This document shows, piece after piece, positions 1 to 12,811 of a stretch of DNA of 64,000 nt. Position 1 is the stretch's first letter; each line of letters begins with the position of its first letter. The stretch comes from Galerina marginata. Taxonomy: Eukaryota > Basidiomycota > Agaricomycetes > Agaricales > Galerinaceae. The notes beneath the pieces are model-generated. The model saw only the letters and a program-made list of their open reading frames with translations. It was not told the origin of the DNA and ran no database searches. The DNA is taken from NCBI GenBank assembly GCA_023014335.1, contig JAECYW010000020.1, positions 1,178,001 through 1,242,000 of the forward strand. The letters run 5' to 3'. A program made the translations under genes and the position numbers.

Positions 1-419
1 CCCGGGGAGTTTTGCTTCCATATTTGGAACAAAAAAATATCACCCACGAACTGTCTCGGCAATCGTTGGTGCCGCGCTTTCCCATCACACGGCAGTTGAA
101 ACGCGTCTACACAGTGTAAAGGACTCAGGAGAAATAGCTCGCATGGTGTGTACAGTTAGTCGATTACTTAGCAATATTCTTGAATGCGGCCATTATTTTC
201 TCAATCTTAATACACTTCGAATCCAACAGTTTACGTATTGCCGGTCGGTTCTTGGACGTCGCGAAAGTGATGAGAGAGACTGATAAATAATATGCTGTCG
301 CGCTGCGGGTTAGTCTATAAATACTTGGAAGCCATAAGTCTATTTAGTCTGTTTAGAAAATTATTTCGGCGCATCACAACACGACGTTTCGGAAACAGTT
401 ACTAGACATAACTTATTCC
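1..419. other. Gene-less left edge with a repeat remnant
   Basis: No convincing exon was found. The first 45 bases carry a motif (about 9-31) resembling a short dispersed repeat also found near 22.8 kb and 58.6 kb. The rest is AT-rich and is probably the downstream flank of the leftward gene that ends at 420. Confidence 0.4.
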
Positions 420-3400
420 TCATTCGTATTCCGATTCTAAAGATAATGACTGAGTTTTACTAGTAATGCTGCCATGCCCATCTGACGAGGAGGTGGACTC
501 CACATCTGGCACATATTTCTTTCTTTTGCCTTTCCCCTTCCCTTTTGTTCCTTCACGCTTGTTCAATCCAACCTTTCGGGTTTTTCGAGGTTTTTCAACC
601 CTTTTGCGAGCATGCTTGTAGGAACCGACGCCATATCTGTAGATGTAAGCTGTGAATTCTAGAATGCAACCAGAATAATACTAACATTCTTTCGTGAAAT
701 AGTCGGTCAACCATCTTTTTCGGGATTTGGAGCCTATGCGTAGGTTTTGTCTTCGTTGGCGGTTCCTTTCCAATTCCTCGTATAGGGTAGCATTTGGGGT
801 TTGTAATGAATTGAACACGGCCGTGGTGAGATGTCCAAATTGTACCCTTCTTGGGGTCTCCGGAACTCAACGGCAAGCACTGCAGTCTGGAGAAAATAAG
901 GTCCAAGTCTGCATTCAGCGTTTCTGTGACCTGTTGAGTTGAGCGCTTCAGAATATTATGGTACATGTTTATGTATCCTGTTTCATGCATTCCAAAGGAC
1001 TTCCAATGGCCAGAATAAGACGCATAGTTCTCCGGGCTGGGAAAAAATATTGATCGCCTCTCTCCAAATGAAAGTTGAGAAGTAGCTGCGCGACTTTGTA
1101 TACCTTGAAGGCCGAACGTACACTGTAGTAGTTCTATGGACGCACAGTACTTTCTGAGTTCTGTAACATTCCACATGCTCACCGCTTGATCCAGAGTTAT
1201 TGGATATGGGGGATGTCTTCCAATAGCCACTGAGGATAGTGGTAGCCATATTTGCTGAGAAAACGCAACGAAAAGGTCTCCGGTGTAATCATTCAAGAGA
1301 TTGAACTCGTCAGACTGATATTCCTTTAGAAACTGTTCTGGAACGGTTTCTAGAAGGTCTTTAAGTCTGTTTGAGCTTATAAACTCCCCCCATGGATAAT
1401 CCCCAAGTGTGCCATCCAAAGTCAATGCAAGAGGTGGCGGCGGAGCAACCTTTCGCCCCCTTTCCAAATGTGCCAAAGGATCACCCATAAGCTTACGGAT
1501 CTCAGCGTTATCCTCCTGGGAAATATCTGGCAAATACATTGCCCCAGTCTCGAGGTTATGCAAAAAGAAAGCGCCAAATGTCGCCATAATCTCCCGAGAG
1601 CGCAGATCTCGTAAGGCCTCTGCAAGATATCGGTTTTTCACAAGTGGCGTAACCATGACATGACGAAGAAGGTACCCATTCACGGCGCTAATAAGGCAAT
1701 AATTGGGGACTCTTGCTTTGTAACATGAGATCTGAAGATTTTTGACTTCGGTTAAGCGTCTCCCCAGGAATTGAAAAAATGTTGTGGAACGAATCCAAAT
1801 TATGGGTCCTGATGACAGGTAGGCTGTAGCCTGTGAAATAGCCTGTAAGTGTGTAAATTGTCTACGCCGAATGAAATGAGCACCTTGTTGAGTGATATGT
1901 CCAAGAGATCCAGGATGGTACAGCCGATACCTCTTAACTCATCGCGGACACCAAACGAACGATGCTCTCCTAATTCAAAGAGGTCTGTCCATCGCCTACA
2001 CGCTGTACTAAATTTTGGTCCACATTCCGCAATGTCCTTGTCGCTGCACAGGTATTCTTCTGTTCCTGGGTTACGCACCATCTCGAAGGCCAAACAGTAA
2101 GAAAGTCGGCTAATTAGGTGCGTAACCTGGCGCCTTTTAAGCTTGCTTTCCGACTTCAACCCTCCATAAGCACCAAAAGTATTGAAGTGATGTACAGTTC
2201 CAGCTTTCATATCCATCAAATCATACGAGGCTTGCAACCTTGGCAACTTCCACAGGCCTACAACAGGCTCATCCCATCGTGGATGAAATGATACCCCAAG
2301 ATCGAGGTACAGTTCTCCATTCTTTCGATCTAACATATAGTCCCACAGGAGGTTATTGAATTGAGACTTCACCGAGGCGAAGTCTGCGGCGTAAGATTGA
2401 CCTTGCGGTAAAGGACCTTCAACACATTGTTTGGTAGCGAGTTTCATGCCTCTAGCGTCGGCGACCACGAAGAACGACCCAAAACAACCCAATAAATCAG
2501 ACGACTCCTGGACCCTTGTAGCCATATGCTTCATAATTTTTTCAGTATTACTTCCACAGACCGTTATCGACTTTTGCTTTCGCTGGTCACCCGAACGGTC
2601 CTGGATTGTTTTCACGGTAGGAGAAAGATACTCAGAAAATCCAACCCCGTGTCCGAAGACATCTTGGCATGAGGGCAAAATTACCCTGTCAAGCCACAAT
2701 TCTTGCACGGTTTGAGGGACTAACGTCCTATACCTTTTGGTAGCCGAGTCCTGCCTAATCATTCGGGGGAAAAACACGTAGATGTTGACCCTCTTATCAC
2801 CTTCACCCGAGTAACCGAGATCCATGTGCGGTATTCTGCTGAGCTTGAAATTTGCCCGAGTACGCTCTCCTGGGCGCTGCACCTCTTCCAGGGTGGTTGG
2901 GGGGCAAACTAGGTTCACATAAATGAAGTTATTATTGGCAAAGGCTGGCTTTTGACGTATAGATGGTGTTTGACGAAGTTCCATTGATTGGATGCGAAAC
3001 GATTTAGCATCCGTTACCCACATCATACTGTCCAGGTCAACAGAGATGTCGATATTGCCATCAGGGATGGGCACCGCATCGGCATCGAGATCGATTTTGA
3101 TGAACCTTTCTTTTCTGTCCTGCGATCTTTCAACACCCTTCACAAATACGCGTAAGCTTTCGGCAGTGCCAGGGATTTGGCCGGCTTCATCCAACATTTG
3201 TCGAGCAGAGAGCATTAGGCAATCCGAGGCATGATCAGCTTCAGCTTCAGTTGGATCTGGGTCATCGATGCCGGTCAAAAATGGTAGGAAGTGTTCATGG
3301 TGCCCTGACGGTGGTCTTAACGGCAATGTGTTGAAGAAGTTTTTGGGAAGTCGATATCCTCTGTCCTTCCAAATGGTCCAGCAGCTAGGTAAAATTGTTT

Positions 3401-5875
3401 GACCATTCTGGAAAGTCCATATTCCCAGAGGTCGGTCATCGTCCCAGCTTTCTATAGGAGACGATGCATAGTCGTCGTAATCGCCTAGCAGGATTTCATC
3501 ATCGGCAGTATCGGATAAATCCTCACATGGTATTGCGATAGTGGAAACTCGTGGGGTCGGTCGAATATTATATCCTCTAATTTTGTCTGTGTCTTCTGAG
3601 GATGCTAACGAGGAAGCATCCTGTTTACTCGTTATTTCAGTACTGGTGACTTGAGTTGAACAGCACTTCGAGCAGGTTCGCATCATGTTAAGAAGCCGGA
3701 TGGAATGGTGTTGCACCCAGCTGAAGCTCTTGAATCCGATATCAAGGTCGCCAACAAGGTCCTGACCCGGTGACATCCAGTCAGGTTTGGAAGCGCGGAG
3801 AACTCTCCAGTATTGTCCGTACTGGGTACACTTTCCTAGGACAGTCGCAAAGATGCATTGTTTCACAGCGTGCGGACAACCCAACTGTGGTTTCAATGCA
3901 ATGCGGTACATCCCATTTTCCCATACCCAACGCTTACTTGTAACAGAATCGAAAAGAGATACTACAGAGGTACCGAAATCCTCCACCGTCTGTATTATGT
4001 TAGAAAAAGGAACGGCAGCAAGAAATAATGAAACTCACGATCCAATTCATAGCCGATATTGTGGGCAGTAACGAAGGCATCCATCCAAGGGATTCACCGA
4101 CTTTCCGCCATAGAACGCGCATCCACTCAGGGATGGAATCAATCCATCTATTCTCTTCTTTTTGATTCCACCCGAGGACAATTACCTGATTTAACTCATA
4201 GTTGAGAAGAAGCAGCAGAGGAAATGCAGGGGCAGGGCCAGCTTCATTCCCCTTCAAGATAGTGAGCACAGGAAATCTTTGCAATGGAAGGTCGCGAGTG
4301 ACGAGCAGTATCTCCCGAAGATCCACATTCTGAGAACCTTTGGATATCTCTCGGGCAGTCCTCTCATCGATATAGTAGCAGTTTGGTATGGTGCCCGACG
4401 AGGCCTCCCGCAGGTCGTGCCAGCACGAAAGGAGATATAAATCGATAACTTCTATAGGAATGGGACCATCATCATTCATGACGCGTAACCCGTTCCATGC
4501 CCTACCCCAAAACCAAGGATCACCCATCAGTGCGCCTGTTCAATCATCCATTAGGCCAGCCCTATATTGTAATATGATACAGGTCCATACCTCTCTGAAG
4601 GATGTTTGTATCGGTCACCATCTGCACCTCGGTTTCATTAAAGGACATTGCAGTGACGTGACCGTTTTTGCCTGCCGACTGTGGACGATAAGATGACATT
4701 GACCTAGTAGAAGGTATACTTGAAAGCGACTCAGGTGACCGGTACGATTCATTGTTTGTGACTGGTATTTTCTGAAATTCTATTGATCAGGAATAATTTC
4801 GCAACGGAAATACCTGGAGACTTACTAATCTGCGGGATTTTGAAGAAATTGGGTAGGATTTCATTATTGATCCAGCTTTGCCGGCTGAATACTGAGCCTG
4901 AAGGTGCAGAAACCGGTCCTCCTCATCTGAGCCACTGTTAATTTCTGGTAGATCCGAGTCCTGGAAAAAAAATGGGACAATCAATGTCGATTCCAGGAAG
5001 GTTGACGAAGGTCAGATGGAGAAATAGTCACCAATCCCATTGATTCATTGCCGTTGTTAGAATAAACAGGATCTGGGGCCGACTGGGTAATTAAACATGG
5101 AACATGGAAATACAAAAGGTGATCTTCGCCGTCAAAACTGCTGGAAATTTGTGGCAGGTCGGAGTCCTGGGTAAAAGAAAGCAAAGCCATATTGACAACA
5201 TTGAACTGAAAAGTGGGTACTCACCAGCCCCATTGAATCATTTTCGTCGTCTGAGTTGACTAAATTAGAAAGCCCTCGGCGTGCCGGTTCCTGTTTTTCG
5301 ATATATAAAAAGTGATCGTCCATATCATCTGTCAATTCAACGTCCGGAAGAGAGTCCTGGAAAAAGAGATATCTGACATCAGGGTCCATTTAAAGCGACG
5401 TGCAATAATATTCACTAGTCCCATAGAATCGTCGCCGACATCTATTTCATTCTCGAGCCTTTGGACAAGGAGCGGTAAAGAAAACCCTTCATTTTTTTCG
5501 TGGTGAAGTAAAGGCTCGATTCCGCACTTTCCATCCCCTTGGGCCCCAATTTCCAATATGTGAGGCTCTTGACTGCCCGGCTGTGCGAGTCCTGCTGAGG
5601 GTGAGGAAAGTGGGAGACGTTGACACAAACTAGTGGTACTGGAGCCCGTCTGTGAAGGTGGTTTAGATACGTATATAGACAAATATTGCGAATCCACGGA
5701 CCTCTTTGCTTCTTCCGAATAGTTTGTCTGTACCTTGATCAGACTGACAGCGTACTGAACCAGCATTCTGAAATATAGATTTTGTCAGCATGTGACAAAC
5801 ACTTATGTACATAGAACTGACCCCGTTGGTTCGCCGTACCTCAGACTCCCATTCTAATATTCTCTGCCGGTTCAT
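420..5875 (-). CDS. Large multi-exon orphan protein with triplicated exon and Ulp1-like degenerate region
   Basis: I do not recognise the family as a whole. The start at 5875 opens an 18-codon exon (5875-5822). Next comes an exon ending at 5416, then three phase-0 exons of 44, 45 and 45 codons (5356-5225, 5166-5032, 4960-4826) that share an acidic D-S-(D)-L-P start. The first two end in S-M-G-L, as does the exon before them. The following exons (about 4780-4592 and 4540-4010) and the start of the next resemble the Ulp1 fold. They have an E-V-I-x-x-Y segment, a hydrophobic strand pair and an E-D-F-G motif where Ulp1 has D-C-G, so the His, Asp and Cys would all be lost. The long exon to about 1815 and the one from about 1683 are open but unassigned. 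The last exon ends at 420 with a Lys/Arg-rich stretch like a nuclear signal. The product should exceed 1,300 residues. Exon joins are inferred. Confidence 0.6.
4826..5416 (-). repeat. Tandem exon triplication inside the large orphan gene
   Basis: Three exons of nearly equal size (132, 135 and 135 nt) begin at 5356, 5166 and 4960, each after a pyrimidine-rich acceptor. All are phase 0 at both ends, so any number can be spliced without a frame change. They share D-S-(D)-L-P, an acidic D/E cluster, and an aromatic-rich F/L-L-Y/H-x segment. S-M-G-L at the 3' end occurs in two of them and also closes the preceding exon at 5416. The introns are diverged, so the duplication is old. Confidence 0.7.
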
Positions 5876-6054
5876 GAGAGGATTATGTTGGTAACTTTAG
5901 ATTATGTTGGTAGCTCTCGGAGGAAATACCTTTAACTTAGAGGCACGATTAGTTGTCCGTTAATTGTTTTTATTTGGCTCTGTCTCTAGAACACGAGCAA
6001 CACGTCCTAAGAAAAACATCAACGGCTAAACAAGTAAACTAATCTTGGACTTCA

Positions 6055-7328
6055 TGGACGATCGGGAGTTCCGCAAATTGTGGAGGAGCACAGACGCACA
6101 GGAAGTCGAAGAGTATACAGTTGTTCGGGATCAAGGTCAAACCGAATTTTATTAGATCCTGGGGCGTCATCTAACCTTCCATCTAGAAAGTTTGTGTGTT
6201 AGAGTTGGGCAAAGGTAAGAAAAGCCCTGCACTCTTGTTCGCTGTAACTTCAAGGGAATCATACAGCTATCTTTTTCGCCACCCCGAAATGAAGGGAGAC
6301 CCAGCAACCTGGACGCTCGACCAATATTGGAAGGGGTTAATAAGGGAGATACGGGTGGTTCCTGGCACCAAAGCCGACAGGCCCGAAGTCCTTGTGGCGG
6401 TCTCCTGGTTTTATTCCAAGGATGATATAGTACAACGGATAAAAGAGGAGGGGATGGATTTAGAAGGTGATCCTAGGTGATTATAAACCTCTATATGTGC
6501 CTGTGGTTACCACTGATAGCTTGATTTCCAAGATTCGAGTTTTTGAGGTATATGGCGGCACAAGAAATTTGCTCCTCACTGGACAATGTAGTCAACAATA
6601 TAGAAAGCATTGAATGTGAGTTTTCGAGACTCGAATTCTCTGAGAATTACGATCTCATTTCCCAAAGATGAGGTGGACGTCAGTATACTAAGGCCGAAGG
6701 ATACTCTAGGGAAACCAATTGTCGAATATTTTGTGCGTGCTTGCTGGGATAATTCAGAATGCGGTCTGCGAGCAAGTATATTTCCTCAGATTTTAAGCAT
6801 CTATTTCTGATATATCTTAAATAGAGCACCGCGGCTCATCTCTACGGTTGTTCCAAGCAGGGGTGTAGAAAAATGTGGAATCCGGATGAAGAAGAACAAC
6901 GACTTTGCCGTTTCTGCGATGGCTGGTACCATGTCTCATGTCTTGAAGCAGTGACCGGGACCACTCAAAAGGACATGACATATATTCTGAAAGAAGCGAC
7001 AAAGCAATCTTGTAAAAACGCCCCCGCAATCCTTCACGATTTTGCTCATCAACCAAAAGCGAGGGGGGGAACTCGACACTTTGTGGCTGGAAATTCCCGC
7101 ATCGTCAATATGTGTGGCGATTTATTAACAGAGGATGGCCGAACGGAGTTCATGGAATTAAATAATATCACGGTTGAAGACGAGAACTGGTGGGGTGCAT
7201 TAGAAGATTACTTCGGTTTATTGCACGAAGACCGAGGAAACGTAAATCAAGAACAGATTCTGGTCGAAAATCAATTGGTTTATAAGTGTCCGATGTGCGT
7301 AAACGACTCGGAGGTAGCTCTGCTCTAG
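6055..7328 (+). CDS. BAH domain plus PHD finger protein
   Basis: This is a likely chromatin reader. The start at 6055 opens a short exon. A BAH-like segment follows (exon from about 6191 to 6472) with W-T-L-D-Q-Y-W-K-G, I-R-E-I-R-V-V and V-S-W-F-Y-S-K-D-D-I, the typical core pattern of that domain. Short exons join through introns near 6473-6530, 6616-6670 and 6735-6824. The PHD finger starts near 6840 with C-x4-C, then C-R-F-C, W-Y-H and V-S-C, and the later C-P-M-C near 7293 may complete the zinc ligands. The stop is at 7326-7328. Agaricomycetes have many BAH-PHD proteins of this type; BAH and PHD modules usually read nucleosome or histone-tail state. The targets of this one are unknown. 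Domain calls are firmer than the exact splice sites. Confidence 0.72.
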
Positions 7329-8206
7329 AAGGTTATTACTCGTTCATTTATTCAATTTTTGGGCTATCATACCATCCAGGTTCCCCTTATTTTGTATATA
7401 GAAAAAGTGAGATTGTCTCAGCTGACCAAAATGTGAAAAACTATGTATCTCGGCGGACATAAATGCATAATCTTTCAAGATAGATTAAAAGTACGATTAG
7501 GCTTTATTTGACGCTTATGAGTGATTTAGATAACATGAAGGTCAATTGAATCGTGCTCGACCTATTTGTCAAGGAGAAAGCCAAATTTCACTGTCCCGTC
7601 AATCATTAGTACATGAACGGCGCACCTAGTCTTCCATCGAGGATTGAGATTGCTGGAAATTGAGTAGTTCATGCCAACCATTTTTGATAAATCTTACTTT
7701 TGTTTAATTTTTGACCAAAGTAAGGGCGAAAACGGAGAAGAAGCAGGTAATCTTTGACCGTGAACACATCAGCCACCGATAACTAAAGCTTAAAATCCAT
7801 CGTGGGGCAAACTCTTTACCCCCACTCCGAAGGAAAACCCTCCCCCGCTCATTTTTTGTCATTTTCACGTTAAGGACCCCGGTCGACTTTCTTAACACCG
7901 GTCCGGATTTCGATGCATCATCCGTCACGGGTTGTTCTGAGTTCCAACCTTCGTTATTCTCACTCGCCCTAATATTTGCATTTAGTCCCACTGTGACTTC
8001 AAAATTCTGCAGAAATTATGTCCAGCAAGGGCCTTAAAAAGGTTGTTACATTTGACGTCCCGATTTCTACATCCCAGCCACAATGCCTCACGGAAAGAGA
8101 TATGACCGGAGAGAGTAGGGTTCCAGGAGACCATCGTACGTTCGGCCAACATAGCACTGGTGGCGGCTACTAATCCCAAGGCTTAGGTGGAGTACCAGAA
8201 ATACAA
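7329..8206. other. Intergenic stretch without a convincing gene
   Basis: Reading frames are short on both strands. A 95-codon minus frame (7991-7704) and a 65-codon minus frame (8179-7982) have no recognisable content. The plus strand near 8100-8165 could hold an upstream exon of the next small gene, but I could not join it. Confidence 0.35.
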
Positions 8207-8644
8207 ATGAACAAGGATGATGTACCTGAAATTTCGGAAAGGAATGATAGAAAACGCAAACGTATCGACTTAAAAAACGCTAAGGACGATACACACCTCG
8301 ACAGTAGCAGGGGCGCTGGATCCGAGGCCAGCGGGCTACAAGGCAATGATGAAGATATTCCCCTGCTTCTTCGTCGGTTATTATTGCAAATCAAAAAAGA
8401 GCACGCCGCAACTCGAAAGGAAAACGCGATATTCCAACAGACCCTTTTGCAGCGCGTCGAAAGCCTGCGAGAATTTGTGAATCAGAAATCAAATGGTTGT
8501 ATGTGCCATTTAGGGCAAGAGATCTCTGACAGTAGGAAAGACGCTACTTCAAAGGAGGGTGAAAAAACTAGGCTTACAAACTCAGTGGTAAACACCAACG
8601 GAAGAAGTTACATGAATGTCGATTTAGATGAAGACTCGGAGTAA
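8207..8644 (+). CDS. Small basic/coiled-coil hypothetical protein
   Basis: A 145-residue reading frame that I do not recognise. Residues about 12-20 are rich in Arg and Lys and look like a nuclear signal. Residues about 50-90 have Leu-rich heptad character (two Leu clusters, then a Lys/Glu-rich stretch) that could form a coiled coil. The C-terminus is acidic. It lies between the BAH-PHD gene and the first F-box-like gene, in its own orientation. It could be a single-exon gene or the last exon of a longer one. Confidence 0.4.
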   Translation: MNKDDVPEISERNDRKRKRIDLKNAKDDTHLDSSRGAGSEASGLQGNDEDIPLLLRRLLLQIKKEHAATRKENAIFQQTLLQRVESLREFVNQKSNGCMCHLGQEISDSRKDATSKEGEKTRLTNSVVNTNGRSYMNVDLDEDSE

Positions 8645-8765
8645 TACTGGATTAGTATCGGATAGTTCATGTGTTAATAGCATCTCATCATTTCATTTTT
8701 ATCAAGCAGGAAGAATTACTCGCGTGGATGAGTGAAGGCGTTCGGAGATAAATTATAACATCTGA

Positions 8766-10167
8766 TTACTCTATTAATGAATCTGCAACTTTAAATCGAC
8801 GTGGCACGGGATATGTCCGCCTGTAGCGGTGAGAAGGAAATAAGTCCCAGGGACCAATGGCATGTCCTTCCCAATATACCCCAAAAGAAATGTTTGTCGT
8901 ACTCGCAGAGAAAGCCTCCTGAAACTCTTCCTCCTTCTGATCCATCCAGTCGTACAGTGATTCATTTACAGATCCGTCGATCGTCCACGGGTAAGATTTC
9001 TTGTACAATGGCCAAAGAATTCCGGGGTAGTATATCGACAGTCCCAATTCCAATGTTATAGGTTCTTGGTAGTGTTTTAAGGCATCCATAATGTGAACTC
9101 CCGTTTTTATTGCAAGCGCATCGATGTTTCTTGCACTGGTAACAATTTTTACCCATAAACTCCTCGGTTTGATCATTCGAAGAACTCCAGCGACATTTTT
9201 AACGGTTTCCTCAAGGCTCAGAACCATGGTCGGAAAGGTTATAAACAATTTAAGGGATTCAGAGAAAGCACGAGAATGTATCAGAGAGTGCCACATCCCC
9301 GGCTTGAAGTTTCGAACTTTGGAAAAGAAATAAAAAGGATGAGTTTAATAAAAAAAGATTAGAAGAAACCACTGTACCTTCCAATTTCAATTCTGTAACT
9401 CCAGAAAAGTCCCAATTACTTAAGGCAGGAAGGACATCCGGGAAGTGCATCGTAAGGGATTCGAGGTACACCGTACTGATGGATAAATGCGGTTCAACCC
9501 AGAAATCCTCACAATCCAAAACCTTCAATGACTTAGGCGTCCACAGGTGGGAGGTTTGGTGTGAGTCCCCGCCCTGCAGGAGGAATCTGGCTTCCGTGGT
9601 TTCGTTCCCACCGATTGTAGTTGTAGAGTCGACAACTTGAGCCTTCGAACCTGAGAAACGACAGTTCATAAAAACGAGATTCGGGTAGAAACGTGCATCT
9701 GGAATCGCCTGGACAATCTTATCAATTGGTATTGCACGACAGCCCTCCATGGTCACAGAAATTATTGTGGGACGGGTGATGATTTTGATAAGCGCACACT
9801 CAAAAAGGTGGTAGTCCGGTTCGTGGTCACACACCCAGTCGACCGACAGGATGACATTTTTAACTCTGTCAAAGCATTGTAATAGTTGGGCACACAGCGC
9901 TGGGTTACTGACGGGGTATTGACCACTTCGGTGAAGACTGTTTCCACATTGGATTTTAATCGACTTGACAAAATGCCCCAGCGCTGGCGTGCTTTTAAAA
10001 ATAGTCGTATCGAAGGCGTAGTCTTGGAATTGCAAGGATTCAAACAGAAACGGCTGAAAATTGCGAGCTCCCAACCGGCAGCTGACTGCAACTGATGAAA
10101 TGGACTTCTTATCGCCACGGAGCGCCTGTCCAACTAGTCCCAGGACCTCGGGACACAATGTCTGCAT
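8766..10167 (-). CDS. F-box/LRR-like protein
   Basis: Two exons (10167-9378 and 9316-8766) join through a 61-bp GT-AG intron in phase 1, giving 446 residues. The chosen start gives a short N-terminal helix-rich segment (L-C-P-E-V-L, then V-S-C-R) as in agaricomycete F-box proteins. The frame also continues upstream to 10308. The body alternates hydrophobic strands and short loops like irregular leucine-rich repeats. F-box proteins usually act as substrate receptors of SCF ubiquitin ligases, and mushrooms have hundreds. The F-box itself is weak here, so the assignment rests mostly on overall architecture and on its two similar neighbours. Confidence 0.6.
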
Positions 10168-10375
10168 GAAGACGAACAAGTAGTGGAAAGGCCGGCGCCT
10201 TATTTTCAACAATTGAATTTGCCTTTTGAACGCAAAGTGTTTTCTCACGACACAGCATATGATCGATTGAACTCTTGGCTGGTGCAAATTCCCAAGGGAC
10301 AGTTTCAATGTTTTTCGATCTCGAAATCAGTAATTTGGAATGTTTATTTCTGCAGGAATTAACTAGCCAAAAAAT

Positions 10376-11344
10376 CTAAAGACCTCTTCGATCTTGTGCC
10401 ATGGCATAACGATCGGGCCTTTCACTTTCGTGGTTATCGAAATTATAAATCCACCGGATCCTACTACCAAAGAGTTCGCGTGAAACGCGTCCTCTCAGCC
10501 CAGTAAACAAACCGTGTTCGGGGACGTAGTACCCACACGTAAAGTATACAGTTCGGAGTCTAGAGTGATATGGTTGGCCCCACTGGCTTGCTAGCCTTTC
10601 AGCTATTACACGGTGTCGTAGGTAAATCGGGTTGGGATTGAGGATTCCACATAGTTGGGTAATATTTTCTTCAGGCCCTTGATAGTGACAACTCTCGTCT
10701 AGAGAAAGAATAGACTCATCCGACAAGTAACCAGGTTTATTTCCATGACAGAATTCATCGTTTAGCCAGACTGGTGTTTTAAGGTGAAATACACGCAGGC
10801 TTTCAAAACGATCAAGGGTAGTTGCCCAGGCTGGTTGGTTCCATGGGTACATATCCGTGTTAGATAGTGGCTCCTAAAGTCAATGTCAGGACGTTATTCG
10901 TAGCGCTCAGATGCTGCAGCTTACAGTATCGTAAAGGACCCTTAGAACTTCTATCCTCCCAATTGCCTGCGACCCCAATCCACCTATTACTTGTAGGAAA
11001 TTGGAGACTCTGGAATTACCATGTATGTTTAACTCGCGTATAGACATATATTTGAAGGCATTATGCAGTCCAATGTGGCGAAATGGGGTGATTAACAACG
11101 GAAATGAGAGGTCGATCTTGGTGATAAGGGAGTAGTCGGTGAAACTTCCATCTGATCCAGAGGAAGGGTGTGGACTTTTTTTTCTCTGGGTTGTGATGTT
11201 TTTGAGAACCGTGTCGAGCTCCCACTCATTTGCTATCCTCAAGTAAGTTTGGGGTTCATTATTTTGGTCTGTTGGTCCGAAGGTTTCTGGTTACTAGGGC
11301 GCATCGGCTGAGGTATAATCTTTGTACTCACCAGAATCAAGCAT
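10376..11344 (-). CDS. LRR-like/F-box family protein lacking a clear F-box
   Basis: Three exons are inferred. A 13-nt first exon starts with ATG at 11344 and is followed by an intron ending near 11289. The second exon runs to about 10908. A GT-AG intron follows, then the last exon ends at 10376. The joined frame is open throughout. The text is LRR-like, with strands such as I-R-E-L-N-I-H-G and L-R-V-F-H-L-K-T. No F-box is visible at the N-terminus, so it may be a shortened family member. It lies 209 bp upstream of the F-box-like gene at 8766-10167, on the same strand, which suggests an old tandem duplication. Confidence 0.5.
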
Positions 11345-11659
11345 TTTAAATGACACGGAACTCATGATAATCGTGATAAATAGAAGGTGAGAAAGCTGCT
11401 TAAGCTTCTAAATAACCGTAGGGACCGGTAGCGAAATACTATATCGAGTAATTCATGACCATTGACAACGGGATCCGGTCCGCCTGACAAATAAATAAAT
11501 AATACTTGGGCAGCAGACCTAACACGGTTCAAACCATACTAATACGGCCCACACGAGTCCACATAGCACCAGAACGCACTCAGTATTCATTTACCAGGGT
11601 GATATGGTGTCCAAAGGTTAGTTCCAAGACCATCTCTCTTGACCGCCACGTAGTTCTCA

Positions 11660-12669
11660 TTGGATATAATTTTAGTGCCTTATGAGTTGCAGGGACGTAT
11701 CATGAGTGAAATGTTCCACTACCTGAGTATCACCTCCCAGAAGTATCGAGATCTAGTGGTCGTACAGACGGGAAGCTACAGGTGGTGCGCACGAAAACCC
11801 ACATTTTGCCAGCTGAGCAGCGACGATGAGATCCAGGAACTTGTCGGGCAGGTAGCTGAATTTCAGTCAGTTATGTCTGTCAGACATCCGACATTCAAAT
11901 TCGCAAATTTGGAGGTGCTAGACATGGCCTTGCCCTCCAACAGGATCCTTACAATCTCCCTCGCTAAGGCCCTCAAGCAGCTTGACGTTCGGGATTTAGT
12001 AATCAATAGCGCGGAAGACAGTAACGTCATGAATTGTCTTGACATCCTCGCTCCCGTTTTAAAAAACATTTGGCGACTTAGAATCGTGCTTAGTGGACCC
12101 GGTAATTATGATACGGTATGGACCGTCTCTACCAGTATATTTTTTCTGCTTCATGCTTATGAATCGACAAGGACATTTTCCCTCTGAAAATACCATGCTC
12201 GCCGGGGACAGTGTCTCAGCTCCAAAGCGTCAGGTGCTTTTCCTTCACCATTCCATTAGATGTACATCAAAGCTCTTCCTTCGATGATGTGGAAAGCATG
12301 ATACGTCTGTGGTCCTCCTGCATAACTCCGGGCGATCGCGTCTACCGTATATTTTTTACAACTAGCCATAACAGTGCCCAGCGCCCCCATCCCCGACCCT
12401 TCCTAGCAGTCGAATACTCCACGGGAACCGATGGATCATTTGTCCACAAAATACATGATTATGATGGTTCAGTGGTAGATGCATCCGATTCCGATTCGGA
12501 ATTTGACTGGGATGATGAATTTGCTTACAATTGGGTGTCTGAGGATCAAGGTGGCATTGCTGAGGTGGAATATATTTTTTCTGAACGCTTGCTTGCAGAG
12601 AGATCAATACCGAACTTTTCTAGCCCTCGTCATTCTATAAGCTCTTGTTCGGATGGCTCAGACAGTTGA
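11660..12669 (+). CDS. F-box/LRR-like family protein
   Basis: Two exons (11660-12115 and 12172-12669) join through a 56-bp GT-AG intron in phase 0, giving 317 residues. The intron join moves the frame cleanly into the downstream reading frame, which supports it. The N-terminal 40 residues are helical but not a clear F-box, and an upstream exon cannot be excluded. The C-terminal 60 residues carry an acidic Asp/Glu/Ser stretch. It is divergent from the two leftward family members next door. Confidence 0.55.
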
Positions 12670-12811
12670 AGGTGCTCTGGGTTTGGGACTCGAGAGACCG
12701 TTCGTCCTCAGATTAGATAGTTACGGTGTCTTACGAGGCTCGGCGAATATTATCACCTTCTTTCTATTGTCACTACAGTCACAAAATTAATCTGTTCTTT
12801 ATTTAAAACTT

